A stretch of 64,000 nucleotides of DNA from assembly GCF_900107155.1 (NCBI RefSeq), contig NZ_FNOX01000003.1, positions 484,206 to 548,205 on the forward strand, read 5' to 3'. This stretch comes from Pseudomonas salomonii. GTDB lineage: Bacteria > Pseudomonadota > Gammaproteobacteria > Pseudomonadales > Pseudomonadaceae. The notes beneath the pieces are model-generated. The model searched no databases. It worked only from the letters and a program-made list of their open reading frames with translations, and was not told where the DNA came from. The translations under genes were made by a program, and so were the position numbers. This document shows, one piece after another, positions 35,464 through 44,266 of this stretch (position 1 is its first letter; every line of letters begins with the position of its first letter).

Positions 35464-36075
35464 TTATTTGAACTTCACTTGCGGCGCTTTATCGGCGTCG
35501 GCACTGGTGGCCTCAAACGTGGCGCGGATCGGCAAGTCGCTGTACATCACGCTGTGCCACAGGCGACCCGGGAAGGTGCGGATCTCGGTGTTGTAAGCCT
35601 GTACTGCCTGGATAAAGTCGCGACGGGCCACGGCGATACGGTTTTCGGTGCCTTCAAGCTGAGACTGCAACGCCAGGAAGTTCTGGTTGGCTTTCAGGTC
35701 CGGGTAGCGCTCGGACACCACCATCAAACGGCTAAGCGCACCGCTCAGGCCATCCTGGGCTTGCTGGAACTGCTTGAGTTTCTCGGGGTTGTCGAGGGTG
35801 CTGGCATCCACCTGAATCGAGGTGGCCTTGGCCCGCGCTTCGATCACGGCGGTGAGGGTGTCTTGCTCATGGGCCGCATAGCCCTTGACCACTTCCACCA
35901 GGTTGGGAATCAGGTCGGCGCGGCGTTGGTACTGGTTCTGCACCTGGCCCCAGGCCGCCTTGGCCTGTTCGTCCAGGGTCGGAATGGTGTTGATGCCGCA
36001 ACCGCTCAGCACTGTGCTGATCAATAGCAAAGCCGCGGCCTTGAAGCCCCAGCGGTAATGTTGTGCTGCTTGCAT
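35464..36075 (-). CDS. lemA: LemA-family lipoprotein
   Basis: A 203-residue LemA-type coiled helical protein. The N-terminus has a lipobox (TVLSGCG, about residues 20-26), so this copy is a lipoprotein. The domain shows NQYQRRADLIPNLVEVVKGYAAHEQDTL and the ending VQAYNTEIRTFPGRLWHSVMY. The start is ATG 36075 because signal sequence follows directly and AGGAGAAAC precedes it. It is first gene of the LemA-TPM-TPM operon. Confidence 0.9.
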   Translation of the reverse strand: MQAAQHYRWGFKAAALLLISTVLSGCGINTIPTLDEQAKAAWGQVQNQYQRRADLIPNLVEVVKGYAAHEQDTLTAVIEARAKATSIQVDASTLDNPEKLKQFQQAQDGLSGALSRLMVVSERYPDLKANQNFLALQSQLEGTENRIAVARRDFIQAVQAYNTEIRTFPGRLWHSVMYSDLPIRATFEATSADADKAPQVKFK

Positions 36076-36315
36076 AGTGTTTCTCCTGCCCAATCTGAAT
36101 GGAATGTGACGACTAACCCTATACACCGCGCGCTTGGGGCATAATCCGCCATCACTGGATTGCGTCGAGCCAATCAGCTAAAAAGATGCCCAGCGCGAAT
36201 AAGAGTTCACAAGTGTCGTGCATTTACTGCAATAACACTCGAACAACAACATAGGTTCCCCCACATTTTGGCAGACCAGCGCATTTTCGCTGTGCAGTAG
36301 CCGAAAAGGATATTC

Positions 36316-38607
36316 ATGAAAAAGCTGTGTTTGCTCGGCCTTGTTGCCACTCTGGCCAGTCACCCCGTATGGGCAGAAACAAAGCCTGCTGCGCTTAAAG
36401 ACAAGGACGCCTTCGTCAGCGACCTGCTCAAGCAGATGACCCTGGATGAAAAGATCGGCCAATTGCGCCTGATCAGCATCGGCCCGGAAATGCCCCGGGA
36501 GCTGATCCGCAAGGAAATCGCCGCCGGGCGCATCGGCGGCACGTTCAACTCGATCACCCGCCCGGAAAACCGTCCGATGCAGGACGCGGCCATGCGCAGC
36601 CGGTTGAAGATCCCGATGTTCTTCGCCTACGACGTGATCCACGGCCACCGCACGATTTTCCCGATCAGCCTGGCCCTGGCCTCCAGCTGGGACATGGACG
36701 CCATCGGCCGCTCCGGGCGCATCGCCGCCCAGGAAGCCGCCGCCGACAGCCTCGACATCACCTTTGCGCCGATGGTCGACATTTCCCGCGACCCACGCTG
36801 GGGCCGCACCTCCGAAGGTTTTGGTGAAGACACCTACCTGGTCTCGCGCATTGCCGAAGTGATGGTCAAGGCGTTCCAGGGCGTAAGCCCGGCAAATGCC
36901 GACAGCATCATGGCCAGCGTCAAGCACTTCGCCCTGTATGGCGCGGTGGAAGGCGGTCGTGACTACAACGTGGTCGACATGAGCCCGGTCAAGATGTACC
37001 AGGATTACCTGCCGCCGTACCACGCGGCGATCAAGGCCGGTTCCGGCGGCGTGATGGTGGCGCTCAATTCGATCAACGGCGTGCCGGCCACCGCCAACAC
37101 CTGGCTGATGAACGACCTGCTGCGCAAGGACTGGGGCTTCAAAGGTTTGGCGGTGAGCGACCATGGCGCGATCTTCGAGCTGATCAAGCACGGCGTGGCC
37201 AAGGACGGGCGTGAAGCCGCCAAGCTGGCGATCAAGGCCGGCATCGACATGAGCATGAACGACTCGCTGTATGGCAAGGAATTGCCTGGGTTGCTCAAGT
37301 CCGGCGAAATCGAGCAAAGCGACATCGACAATGCGGTGCGCGAAGTGCTCGGCGCCAAGTACGACATGGGCCTGTTCAAAGACCCGTACCTGCGCATCGG
37401 CAAGGCCGAGGACGACCCGGCCGACACCTATGCCGACAGCCGCCTGCACCGCAGCGATGCCCGCGATATCGCCCGCCGCAGCCAGGTCTTGCTGAAAAAC
37501 CACAACAACACCCTGCCGCTGAAAAAATCCGCGACCATCGCGCTGGTCGGCCCGCTGGCCAAGGCCCCGATCGACATGATGGGCAGTTGGGCCGCTGCCG
37601 GTAAGCCTGAACAATCCGTCACGCTGCTGGACGGCATGAACCACGTGATCGGCGACAAAGGCAAAATCATCTACGCCCGTGGCGCCAACATCACCAATGA
37701 CAAGGCCGTGGTCGACTACCTCAACTTCCTCAATTTCGATGCACCGGAAGTGGTGGATGACACCCGCCCAGCCCAGGTAATGATCGACGAAGCGGTCAAG
37801 GCCGCCAAGGCAGCCGACGTAGTGGTCGCCGCCGTGGGCGAGTCCCGGGGCATGTCCCACGAGTCTTCCAGCCGCACCGACCTGAACATCCCGCAAAGCC
37901 AGCGCGACCTGATCAAGGCGCTCAAAGCCACCGGCAAACCACTGGTCTTGGTGCTGATGAACGGCCGCCCGCTGTCGATTGTGGATGAAAACAAAGAGGC
38001 TGACGCGATCCTGGAAACCTGGTTCGCCGGCACCGAAGGCGGCAACGCCATCGCGGATGTGCTGTTCGGTGACTACAACCCATCAGGCAAGCTGCCGATC
38101 ACCTTCCCACGCTCGGTGGGGCAGATTCCGACTTACTACAACCACCTGAGCATCGGCCGGCCGTTCACCCCAGGCAAGCCGGGCAACTACACCTCGCAGT
38201 ACTTCGATGACGTCACCGGGCCGCTGTTCCCGTTCGGTTATGGCCTGAGCTACACCACGTTCAGCCTGTCGGACATGGCGCTGTCGTCCACCACCCTGAA
38301 CAAGACCGGCAAGCTCGACGCCAGCGTCACTGTGAAGAACACCGGCAAGGTCGATGGCGAAACCGTGGTGCAGTTGTATATCCAGGACGTGGCCGGCTCG
38401 ATGATCCGCCCGGTCAAAGAGCTGAAGAACTTCCAGAAGGTCATGCTCAAGGCCGGTGAAGAACGCACGCTGCACTTCACCATCACCGAAGAAGACTTGA
38501 AGTTCTATAACACCCAGCTCAAGTTCGCGGCGGAACCGGGTGAGTTCAATGTACAGATCGGGTTGGATTCCCAGGATGTGCAGCAGCAGACGTTCGAACT
38601 GCTCTGA
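36316..38607 (+). CDS. bglX: Periplasmic beta-glucosidase, glycoside hydrolase family 3
   Basis: A 763-residue exported enzyme with a signal peptide (to about 21, ending PVWA), a GH3 N-domain with nucleophile D282 (GLAVSDHGAIF), a GH3 C-domain with likely acid/base E516 (GMSHESSSRTDLNIPQSQRD) and a C-terminal fibronectin-III-like domain (about 665-755). It hydrolyses beta-linked glucosides in the periplasm. The length and motifs match E. coli BglX closely. It is a single gene, 240 bases from the divergent lemA operon. Confidence 0.93.
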   Translation: MKKLCLLGLVATLASHPVWAETKPAALKDKDAFVSDLLKQMTLDEKIGQLRLISIGPEMPRELIRKEIAAGRIGGTFNSITRPENRPMQDAAMRSRLKIPMFFAYDVIHGHRTIFPISLALASSWDMDAIGRSGRIAAQEAAADSLDITFAPMVDISRDPRWGRTSEGFGEDTYLVSRIAEVMVKAFQGVSPANADSIMASVKHFALYGAVEGGRDYNVVDMSPVKMYQDYLPPYHAAIKAGSGGVMVALNSINGVPATANTWLMNDLLRKDWGFKGLAVSDHGAIFELIKHGVAKDGREAAKLAIKAGIDMSMNDSLYGKELPGLLKSGEIEQSDIDNAVREVLGAKYDMGLFKDPYLRIGKAEDDPADTYADSRLHRSDARDIARRSQVLLKNHNNTLPLKKSATIALVGPLAKAPIDMMGSWAAAGKPEQSVTLLDGMNHVIGDKGKIIYARGANITNDKAVVDYLNFLNFDAPEVVDDTRPAQVMIDEAVKAAKAADVVVAAVGESRGMSHESSSRTDLNIPQSQRDLIKALKATGKPLVLVLMNGRPLSIVDENKEADAILETWFAGTEGGNAIADVLFGDYNPSGKLPITFPRSVGQIPTYYNHLSIGRPFTPGKPGNYTSQYFDDVTGPLFPFGYGLSYTTFSLSDMALSSTTLNKTGKLDASVTVKNTGKVDGETVVQLYIQDVAGSMIRPVKELKNFQKVMLKAGEERTLHFTITEEDLKFYNTQLKFAAEPGEFNVQIGLDSQDVQQQTFELL

Positions 38608-38716
38608 TGATCGTTCCCACGCTCCGCGTGGGAATGCAACTCGGGACGCTCCGCGTCCCACAGCGTGACGCGGAGCGTCACAAGAGGCATTCCCACGCCG
38701 AGCGTGGGAATGATCA
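38608..38716. repeat. Cluster of four palindromes (common Pseudomonas intergenic repeat)
   Basis: Four consecutive hairpins: TTCCCACGCTCCGCGTGGGAA, GGGACGCTCCGCGTCCC, GTGACGCGGAGCGTCAC and ATTCCCACGCCGAGCGTGGGAAT. They share the core ACGCTCCGCGT in both orientations. The cluster lies between convergent bglX and clsB. Confidence 0.85.
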
Positions 38717-38720
38717 CGTG

Positions 38721-39878
38721 TCAGCCGCGTCGATCCAGCAGGTTAACCACCAACCGATCAATCCAGCCCCACACCCGCTGCTTCACCCGCCGCCACAACG
38801 GCCGCGCCTTCCACGCCTCCAGGCTCACCGCCTGGCTCTTGGCAAAATCACGCTCGAAACTGCCCGCCACCGCTGCCGTCAACTCAGGGTCCAGCGCCTC
38901 GAGGTTGGCCTCCAGGTTGAAGCGCAAATTCCAGTGGTCGAAATTGCACGAGCCGACGCTCACCCAGTCGTCCACCAGCACCATTTTCAGGTGCAAAAAG
39001 CACGGCTGGTATTCAAAAATCTGCACACCTGCGCGCAACAACCGTGGGTAATAACGGTGCCCGGCGTAGCGCACTGAAGGGTGATCGGTGCGCGGGCCGG
39101 TCAGCAACAAACGCACATCCACGCCACGCCCGGCTGCGCGGCGCAAGGCACGGCGCACGCTCCAGGTCGGTAGAAAATACGGGGTGGCCAGCCAGATGCG
39201 CGTCTTGCTGCTGTTCAGCGCGCGGATCAGCGACTGCAGGATATCGCGGTGCTGACGGGCGTCGGCATACGCCACGCGCCCCAGGCCAGGCCCGGTGGCC
39301 GGCACCTTGGGCAAGCGCGGCAAACCGAAATGGGTGGCGGGTTTCCATTCGCGGCGCGCCGCGTTGGCGTGCCATTGCCGGTCGAACAACGCCTGCCAGT
39401 CCAGCACCAGCGGGCCGCTGATCTGCACCATCACTTCATGCCAGTCGGCGGTGTCTTGCCCTGGCGTCCAGAACTCATCGGTAACGCCCGTGCCGCCGAC
39501 CACGGCGATGCCCTGATCGATCAGTAACAGTTTGCGATGATCGCGGTACAGGTTACGCATCCAACGGCGCCAGCTCAGGCGATTGTAGAAGCGCAGTTGC
39601 ACGCCCGCGTCGGTGAGGCGCTTACGCAGGCCCAGCGTGAAGGCCAGGCTGCCGTAATCATCAAACAGGCAGCGCACCTGCACGCCGCGCTCGGCGGCTT
39701 GCACCAACGCTTGCACCAGGGCTTCAGCGCAGGCACCCGCTTCCACCAGGTACAACTCCAGATCGACCTGGCGCTCGGCCCGGGCAATACCCACCAGCAT
39801 CTGCGGGAAGAAACTCGGGCCGTCGATCAGCAACTCGAAACGGTTGGCGCTGCGCCACGGGAACACTGCGCCGCTCAT
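38721..39878 (-). CDS. clsB: Cardiolipin synthase B-type phospholipase D protein
   Basis: A 385-residue enzyme with two HKD motifs: NLYRDHRKLLLIDQGIAVVGG (about 112-132) and FLHLKMVLVDDWVSVGSCNFD (about 292-312). The family joins or exchanges phosphatidyl groups to make cardiolipin. It lacks the N-terminal membrane spans of ClsA, as expected for ClsB. The yceI gene is immediately upstream on the same strand (1-base gap), suggesting a joint transcript. Confidence 0.88.
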   Translation of the reverse strand: MSGAVFPWRSANRFELLIDGPSFFPQMLVGIARAERQVDLELYLVEAGACAEALVQALVQAAERGVQVRCLFDDYGSLAFTLGLRKRLTDAGVQLRFYNRLSWRRWMRNLYRDHRKLLLIDQGIAVVGGTGVTDEFWTPGQDTADWHEVMVQISGPLVLDWQALFDRQWHANAARREWKPATHFGLPRLPKVPATGPGLGRVAYADARQHRDILQSLIRALNSSKTRIWLATPYFLPTWSVRRALRRAAGRGVDVRLLLTGPRTDHPSVRYAGHRYYPRLLRAGVQIFEYQPCFLHLKMVLVDDWVSVGSCNFDHWNLRFNLEANLEALDPELTAAVAGSFERDFAKSQAVSLEAWKARPLWRRVKQRVWGWIDRLVVNLLDRRG

Positions 39879-39879
39879 G

Positions 39880-40461
39880 TCAGCGCGCCGTGAAAATCAG
39901 CACCGCACCGACCGGCACCGACAAACTGATCGACGCCAAGCCGGCCGCCTTGCGCAGTGCCGCCACACCCGGCACCAAATCAAAATCCTCGGCATGCAGC
40001 ACCACAGGTTCCAGGGTCACCACCTGGAAGCGCCGGTCGTCCAGGCGCGTGGCAAGCAATTCGGCGCTGTAGGTCTGGGTCTTGCCGCGCAGGGTCACCG
40101 ACAACGGCAGGCGCAACTCGATTTGCGCGCCGGGGGCCAGGTCATTGATCGGTTGCAGATTAATCTGCGCGCTGATCTGCGCTTCGGGGAACGGCTTGAT
40201 CTGGAACAGATCATTGCGCATGCGCTCATCGCGCAGCGGAATGCCGCTGTTGATCGACTCCATCTCGACCTCAAGCTGCGCCGCGCCTTTGCTGTCGACC
40301 TTGCCGTGCAACACCAGGAAGCGATGCACCTCGGCAATCTCGGTGTTCTTGGTAGTGACGAACGACAGGCGCGAGGATTCGTTATCCAGGTACCAGTCAG
40401 CGTGGGCCGGCAAGGCGGCCGCCGTCAGCAGGACGAAGGCCAGAGGTTTGACATTGAACAT
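39880..40461 (-). CDS. YceI-family periplasmic lipocalin-like protein
   Basis: A 193-residue protein with a signal peptide (to about 21, ending PAHA) and a YceI beta-barrel (WYLDNESSRLSFVTTKNTEIAEVHRFLVLHGKVD). The family binds isoprenoid lipids in the periplasm. It is followed directly by clsB. Confidence 0.9.
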   Translation of the reverse strand: MFNVKPLAFVLLTAAALPAHADWYLDNESSRLSFVTTKNTEIAEVHRFLVLHGKVDSKGAAQLEVEMESINSGIPLRDERMRNDLFQIKPFPEAQISAQINLQPINDLAPGAQIELRLPLSVTLRGKTQTYSAELLATRLDDRRFQVVTLEPVVLHAEDFDLVPGVAALRKAAGLASISLSVPVGAVLIFTAR

Positions 40462-40525
40462 AGAAACTCGGGGGGCAAAAAACCTGCACGAACCTTAAGC
40501 GCAATCTCATGAACCGCGCAAATCC

Positions 40526-40618
40526 AATGTGGGAGCGGGCTTGCCTGCGATGACGGCGGCACAGGCAACAGCAATGGTGACTGACCTGCCGCTATCGCAG
40601 GCAAGCCAGCTCCCACAG
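40526..40618. repeat. REPIN
   Basis: AATGTGGGAGCGGGCTTGCC and its inverted partner GGCAAGCCAGCTCCCACA flank a spacer with CTGCGATG...TATCGCAGG complementarity. Confidence 0.88.
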
Positions 40619-40634
40619 GGTTCGGTGGATGCCT

Positions 40635-41393
40635 TTAGATCAACGCCCGCTGCACATCGCGCACCGTCGCTTCGAGGCTGGCCATGTGCAGGTTCAATAC
40701 GCGCTCCACCGGCGCCTGATGCATCGGCCAGTGCAACGCCATACTGCCCACCAGCCGCCCATTGGCCTGCACCGGCAAGGCCACCGCGCGAATCAGAAAC
40801 GGCAGGCGCACCGGGTATTCCCAATAGCCTTCAGTGCGCTGGCCAAAACCCTGGTGCTGGGTTTGCTCGCAGGTATGCACCTGCTCATCCGCAGCGACAT
40901 GATCGCGGCCCGCCAGACGCTGCACCTCCTCAACCGGCAATTGCGTCAGGCACGCCTTGCCCATCGCCGAGTGAAACAGGCTGGCGTGCTGGCCGACGAT
41001 CTGGCAGTTATTGGGGTACAACTTGCGCAACACACTGGGGATCGCACTTTCCATGACCTCCAGGCGCTCGCCATCAAAGCAGGACAGATCCACCACCAGC
41101 CCGGTGCGTTCACTGAGTTCCAGCAGCCAGGGCGCGGCGCTTTCCACCACCTGGCGCTTGAAACGTTGCTGGGTGTCGCCGAACAAACGTTGGGCGCGCA
41201 GGCGGTAACGGCGGTCGCTGAGGCCGCGATAGACCCAGCCTCGTTCCTGCAGGGCCAGCAACATGCGCGACACCGTAGCCTTGGGCAACCGCGTGAGGTA
41301 ATGCAGCTCTTCCAGCCCCAAGGCCTGGTGCTCACCGAGCAATTCGACGATGGCGAGTGCGCGCTCAACCGACCGTACCGTGCCTGTCTCCAT
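40635..41393 (-). CDS. IclR-family transcriptional regulator
   Basis: A 252-residue regulator with an N-terminal winged HTH (SVERALAIVELLGEHQALGLEELHYLTRLPKATVSRMLLAL) and a C-terminal IclR effector domain (about 85-250). The start was set at ATG 41393 (METGTVRSVERAL), which fits the family; 27 codons are open upstream. It lies downstream of the amidase/MFS/M20 genes on the same strand and is their likely regulator. Confidence 0.9.
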   Translation of the reverse strand: METGTVRSVERALAIVELLGEHQALGLEELHYLTRLPKATVSRMLLALQERGWVYRGLSDRRYRLRAQRLFGDTQQRFKRQVVESAAPWLLELSERTGLVVDLSCFDGERLEVMESAIPSVLRKLYPNNCQIVGQHASLFHSAMGKACLTQLPVEEVQRLAGRDHVAADEQVHTCEQTQHQGFGQRTEGYWEYPVRLPFLIRAVALPVQANGRLVGSMALHWPMHQAPVERVLNLHMASLEATVRDVQRALI

Positions 41394-41457
41394 GTTCGAT
41401 CTCCCTGTTGCCGGTGGATGATCATTTTTCACAGCAAGATACAGGCCCGATCGCAGA

Positions 41458-42900
41458 TCAACTCGTCGATTCAAGGCACGCAGGCGGGCGACGCTTTACC
41501 CAGTGCGTCAGCTGTTCATGGGCATAAGCCAGCTGCAAGACAGCCCGGTCCGCCTGGGCCGGGCCGATAATCTGCAGGCCCATGGGCAAGCCTTGAGGAT
41601 TGAAGCCCACCGGAATACTCATGCTCGGCAAGCCTGCCAACGTAGGGCCGATCACCACCTCCATCCAGCGGTGATAAGTGTCCATTTCGCGCCCACCCAC
41701 ACGGCGCGGCCACGCCTGTTGTGCATCAAAAGGGAACACTTGGGCGGTGGGCAACAGCAGGAAATCGTAACGTTCAAACAGTTTGGCCAAGGCACGATAC
41801 CACTCGCTGCGGTCCACCGACGCCTGGTACACCTGCTGCGCACTCAAGCCCAGGCCGCCCTCCACTTCCCATTGCGCTTCGGGTTTAAGCAACGCGCGTT
41901 TTTGCGGGTTGGCGTAGGCCGCACCGAGGTTACCGTGTACCAACCAATGGCGATGCACCAGCCAGCAGCGCCATAGACGCGCCAGGGAAAACGCCGGCTG
42001 GCAGCTTTCCACCTCGCAGCCCAGCGCAGCAAAATCGCCAAGGGCCGATTCGCACAGGCTCATCACACCGTCGTCCATCGGCAGGTAGCCGTTGTAATCC
42101 CCCAACCAGCCCAGGCGCGTACCTTTAAAATCGCGCTGCAACGGCTGGCCGAACACCGACGGATCGTCCCTGGATGACAGCGGCACCCGTGGGTCGTAAC
42201 CGGCCTGAATGCCCAATAACTTCGCCACATCCGTGACGCTGCGGCCCATTGGGCCTTCGGTGCCCAATTGCTGCACAAACAATTCCGGCGCCGGCCCGTG
42301 GGGCACACGCCCCTGTGAAGGGCGCAAACCAAACACGTTATTGAACGCCGCCGGGTTGCGCAGCGAGCCCATCATGTCGCTGCCATCGGCCACCGGCAGC
42401 ATGCGCAACGCCAGCGCCACCGCCGCGCCGCCGCTGCTGCCGCCGGCCACCCGGCTTGGGTCATAGGCATTGCCGGTGGTGCCGAACAGCGTGTTGTAGG
42501 TCTGCGAGCCGAGGCCGAACTCCGGCACGTTGGTCTTGCCGATAATAATTGCGCCGCTGGCCCGCACCCGCGCCACGCTGATGGCATCTTCGGTGGGCAC
42601 ATGTTCGGCGAACAACGGCGAGCCCAAGGTGGTGCGCAAGCCCTTGGTGGCCGCCAAATCCTTGATCGCCTGGGGCATGCCGTGCATCCAGCCACGGGAC
42701 TTGCCCTGGCCCAGTTCGCGATCACAAGCGCGGGCTTCGGCCAGCACTTCATCAGCATCGCGCAGCGACACCAGCGCATTCACACTCGGGTTAAAACGCT
42801 GGATCTGCGCCAGGTACTCGCCCATCACTTCTTCACACGAAACCTGTCGCGCATGGATCGCTTGCGACAGCTGCGTGGCATCCCAATCAATACTGCTCAA
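41458..42900 (-). CDS. Amidase (amidase-signature family), TTG start
   Basis: A 480-residue amidase-signature hydrolase. The Ser-cisSer-Lys triad is visible: K in MPQAIKDLAATKG, the Gly/Ser-rich loop RVAGGSSGGAAVALALRM with the paired serines, and the downstream nucleophile region. It cuts amide bonds of small molecules. The start is read as TTG 42900, which overlaps the MFS stop (TTGA) and has GAGG seven bases upstream; no ATG fits. It is coupled to the MFS gene. Confidence 0.85.
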   Translation of the reverse strand: MSSIDWDATQLSQAIHARQVSCEEVMGEYLAQIQRFNPSVNALVSLRDADEVLAEARACDRELGQGKSRGWMHGMPQAIKDLAATKGLRTTLGSPLFAEHVPTEDAISVARVRASGAIIIGKTNVPEFGLGSQTYNTLFGTTGNAYDPSRVAGGSSGGAAVALALRMLPVADGSDMMGSLRNPAAFNNVFGLRPSQGRVPHGPAPELFVQQLGTEGPMGRSVTDVAKLLGIQAGYDPRVPLSSRDDPSVFGQPLQRDFKGTRLGWLGDYNGYLPMDDGVMSLCESALGDFAALGCEVESCQPAFSLARLWRCWLVHRHWLVHGNLGAAYANPQKRALLKPEAQWEVEGGLGLSAQQVYQASVDRSEWYRALAKLFERYDFLLLPTAQVFPFDAQQAWPRRVGGREMDTYHRWMEVVIGPTLAGLPSMSIPVGFNPQGLPMGLQIIGPAQADRAVLQLAYAHEQLTHWVKRRPPACLESTS

Positions 42901-44207
42901 GGCTTCACCTCGTTGGAAAAGGGCAGCGGTTTCTTCGCCCGTGGGGCTTCGTGCATGCAGTAAGTGCCCATCAACGTCAGCACGCAAGCGAACAGTACAT
43001 AAAACGATGGCGCCACTGGCGTACCGAGCACTTTGGTCAGCCAGGTCACGATCAACGGTGCGAAACCGCCGAACACCATGACGGCGACGTTATAGGCCAC
43101 CGACACACCCGTTGACCTCACCCCAATCGGAAACTGCTCGGCCAGCGCCGTCGGTGCCGGGCCGAAAAAACCGCCGATGGCCGTGCACAGCAGCACTTGC
43201 ATCACCAGCAAGCGCTCGATGGACGGCGCTGCGGCCACCCACACATACAACGGGTACACCATCACGAAAAACGCCAGGGTGAAGGCCATCAACACCGGCC
43301 GCCGCCCCAGGCGGTCCGAGAGCATGCCGGACAGCGGAATCACCACGGTCATCAGCGCCACCGCGAACATCTGCACCATCAGCACCTGGTCCAACGGCAG
43401 GCCAAGGCTCTTGTGCGCGAAGGTCGGCATGTTCACCAGCACCACATAGAACGACACTGTCGCGCCACAGGCCAAGCCCATGGAGACGAGGATGCTGCGC
43501 CGATGCTCGCGCAGCACGTCCATCAGGCTCGGCGCCGGGCCGGTGGCCTGCTTGCGTGCCTGGATAAATTCTTCCGGGTCTTCCAGGTGCCGGCGAATCC
43601 ACAAGCCCACCGGGCCGATCAGCAAGCCCAGCACAAACGGCACACGCCAGCCCCACAGGTCGAGGGTTTCGGGCGAAAAGAAGTGCGTGACCAGCGCCAC
43701 CATCGCCGCACCGCCGAACACCGCCAGGCACTGCCCCACCAACTGCCAGGAGCCATACAAGCCCTTGCGATGAGCCGGCGCGCTTTCCACCAGAAACGCC
43801 GTGGCGCTCGCGTACTCACCACCGGTGGCAAAGCCCTGAAGCATGCGCGCCACCACAATCAGCAGCGGCGCGCCCATGCCGATGGCGGCGTAATTGGGTG
43901 CGAAGGCGATCAACGCGATAGACACGGTCATCAGCCGGATAATCAACTGCATCGCGGCCTTGCGGCCTTTGCGGTCGGCATAGATGCCCAGCAGAATGCC
44001 GCCCACCGGGCGCATGAAAAAGCCCACGCCGAAGGTGGCCAGGGCCATCAGCAGCGAGGCGTACTCATCCTGCGACGGAAAGAATTGCCGGGCGATGATG
44101 CTGGCCAGAAAGCCGTAAACAATAAAGTCATACCATTCCAGCGCATTGCCGATCACGGCCGCCACCACCTGGCGGGTGCGCGATACGCCTGCGTGTGCAG
44201 TCTGCAT
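42897..44207 (-). CDS. MFS transporter, metabolite:H+ symporter type
   Basis: A 436-residue 12-span transporter of the MHS branch (ProP/KgtP-like). Signature blocks: GNALEWYDFIVYGFLASIIARQFFPS in span 1, GVGFFMRPVGGILLGIYADRKGRKAAM in the loop after span 2, and RMLQGFATGGEYASATAFLVE in span 4. The start is ATG 44207. It sits between an M20 hydrolase and an amidase, so it probably imports an amide or N-acyl compound they degrade. Confidence 0.88.
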   Translation of the reverse strand: MQTAHAGVSRTRQVVAAVIGNALEWYDFIVYGFLASIIARQFFPSQDEYASLLMALATFGVGFFMRPVGGILLGIYADRKGRKAAMQLIIRLMTVSIALIAFAPNYAAIGMGAPLLIVVARMLQGFATGGEYASATAFLVESAPAHRKGLYGSWQLVGQCLAVFGGAAMVALVTHFFSPETLDLWGWRVPFVLGLLIGPVGLWIRRHLEDPEEFIQARKQATGPAPSLMDVLREHRRSILVSMGLACGATVSFYVVLVNMPTFAHKSLGLPLDQVLMVQMFAVALMTVVIPLSGMLSDRLGRRPVLMAFTLAFFVMVYPLYVWVAAAPSIERLLVMQVLLCTAIGGFFGPAPTALAEQFPIGVRSTGVSVAYNVAVMVFGGFAPLIVTWLTKVLGTPVAPSFYVLFACVLTLMGTYCMHEAPRAKKPLPFSNEVKP

Positions 44208-44266
44208 GAGGAACACTCCATTCAACCGATAAGGGCAAGGGTCCAACGGCAGAAAAAGGAAGGTCG

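Noticed and set aside
36178..37896. 572-codon minus-strand frame opposite bglX
   Set aside because: High-GC antisense shadow; bglX is intact on the other strand with all motifs.
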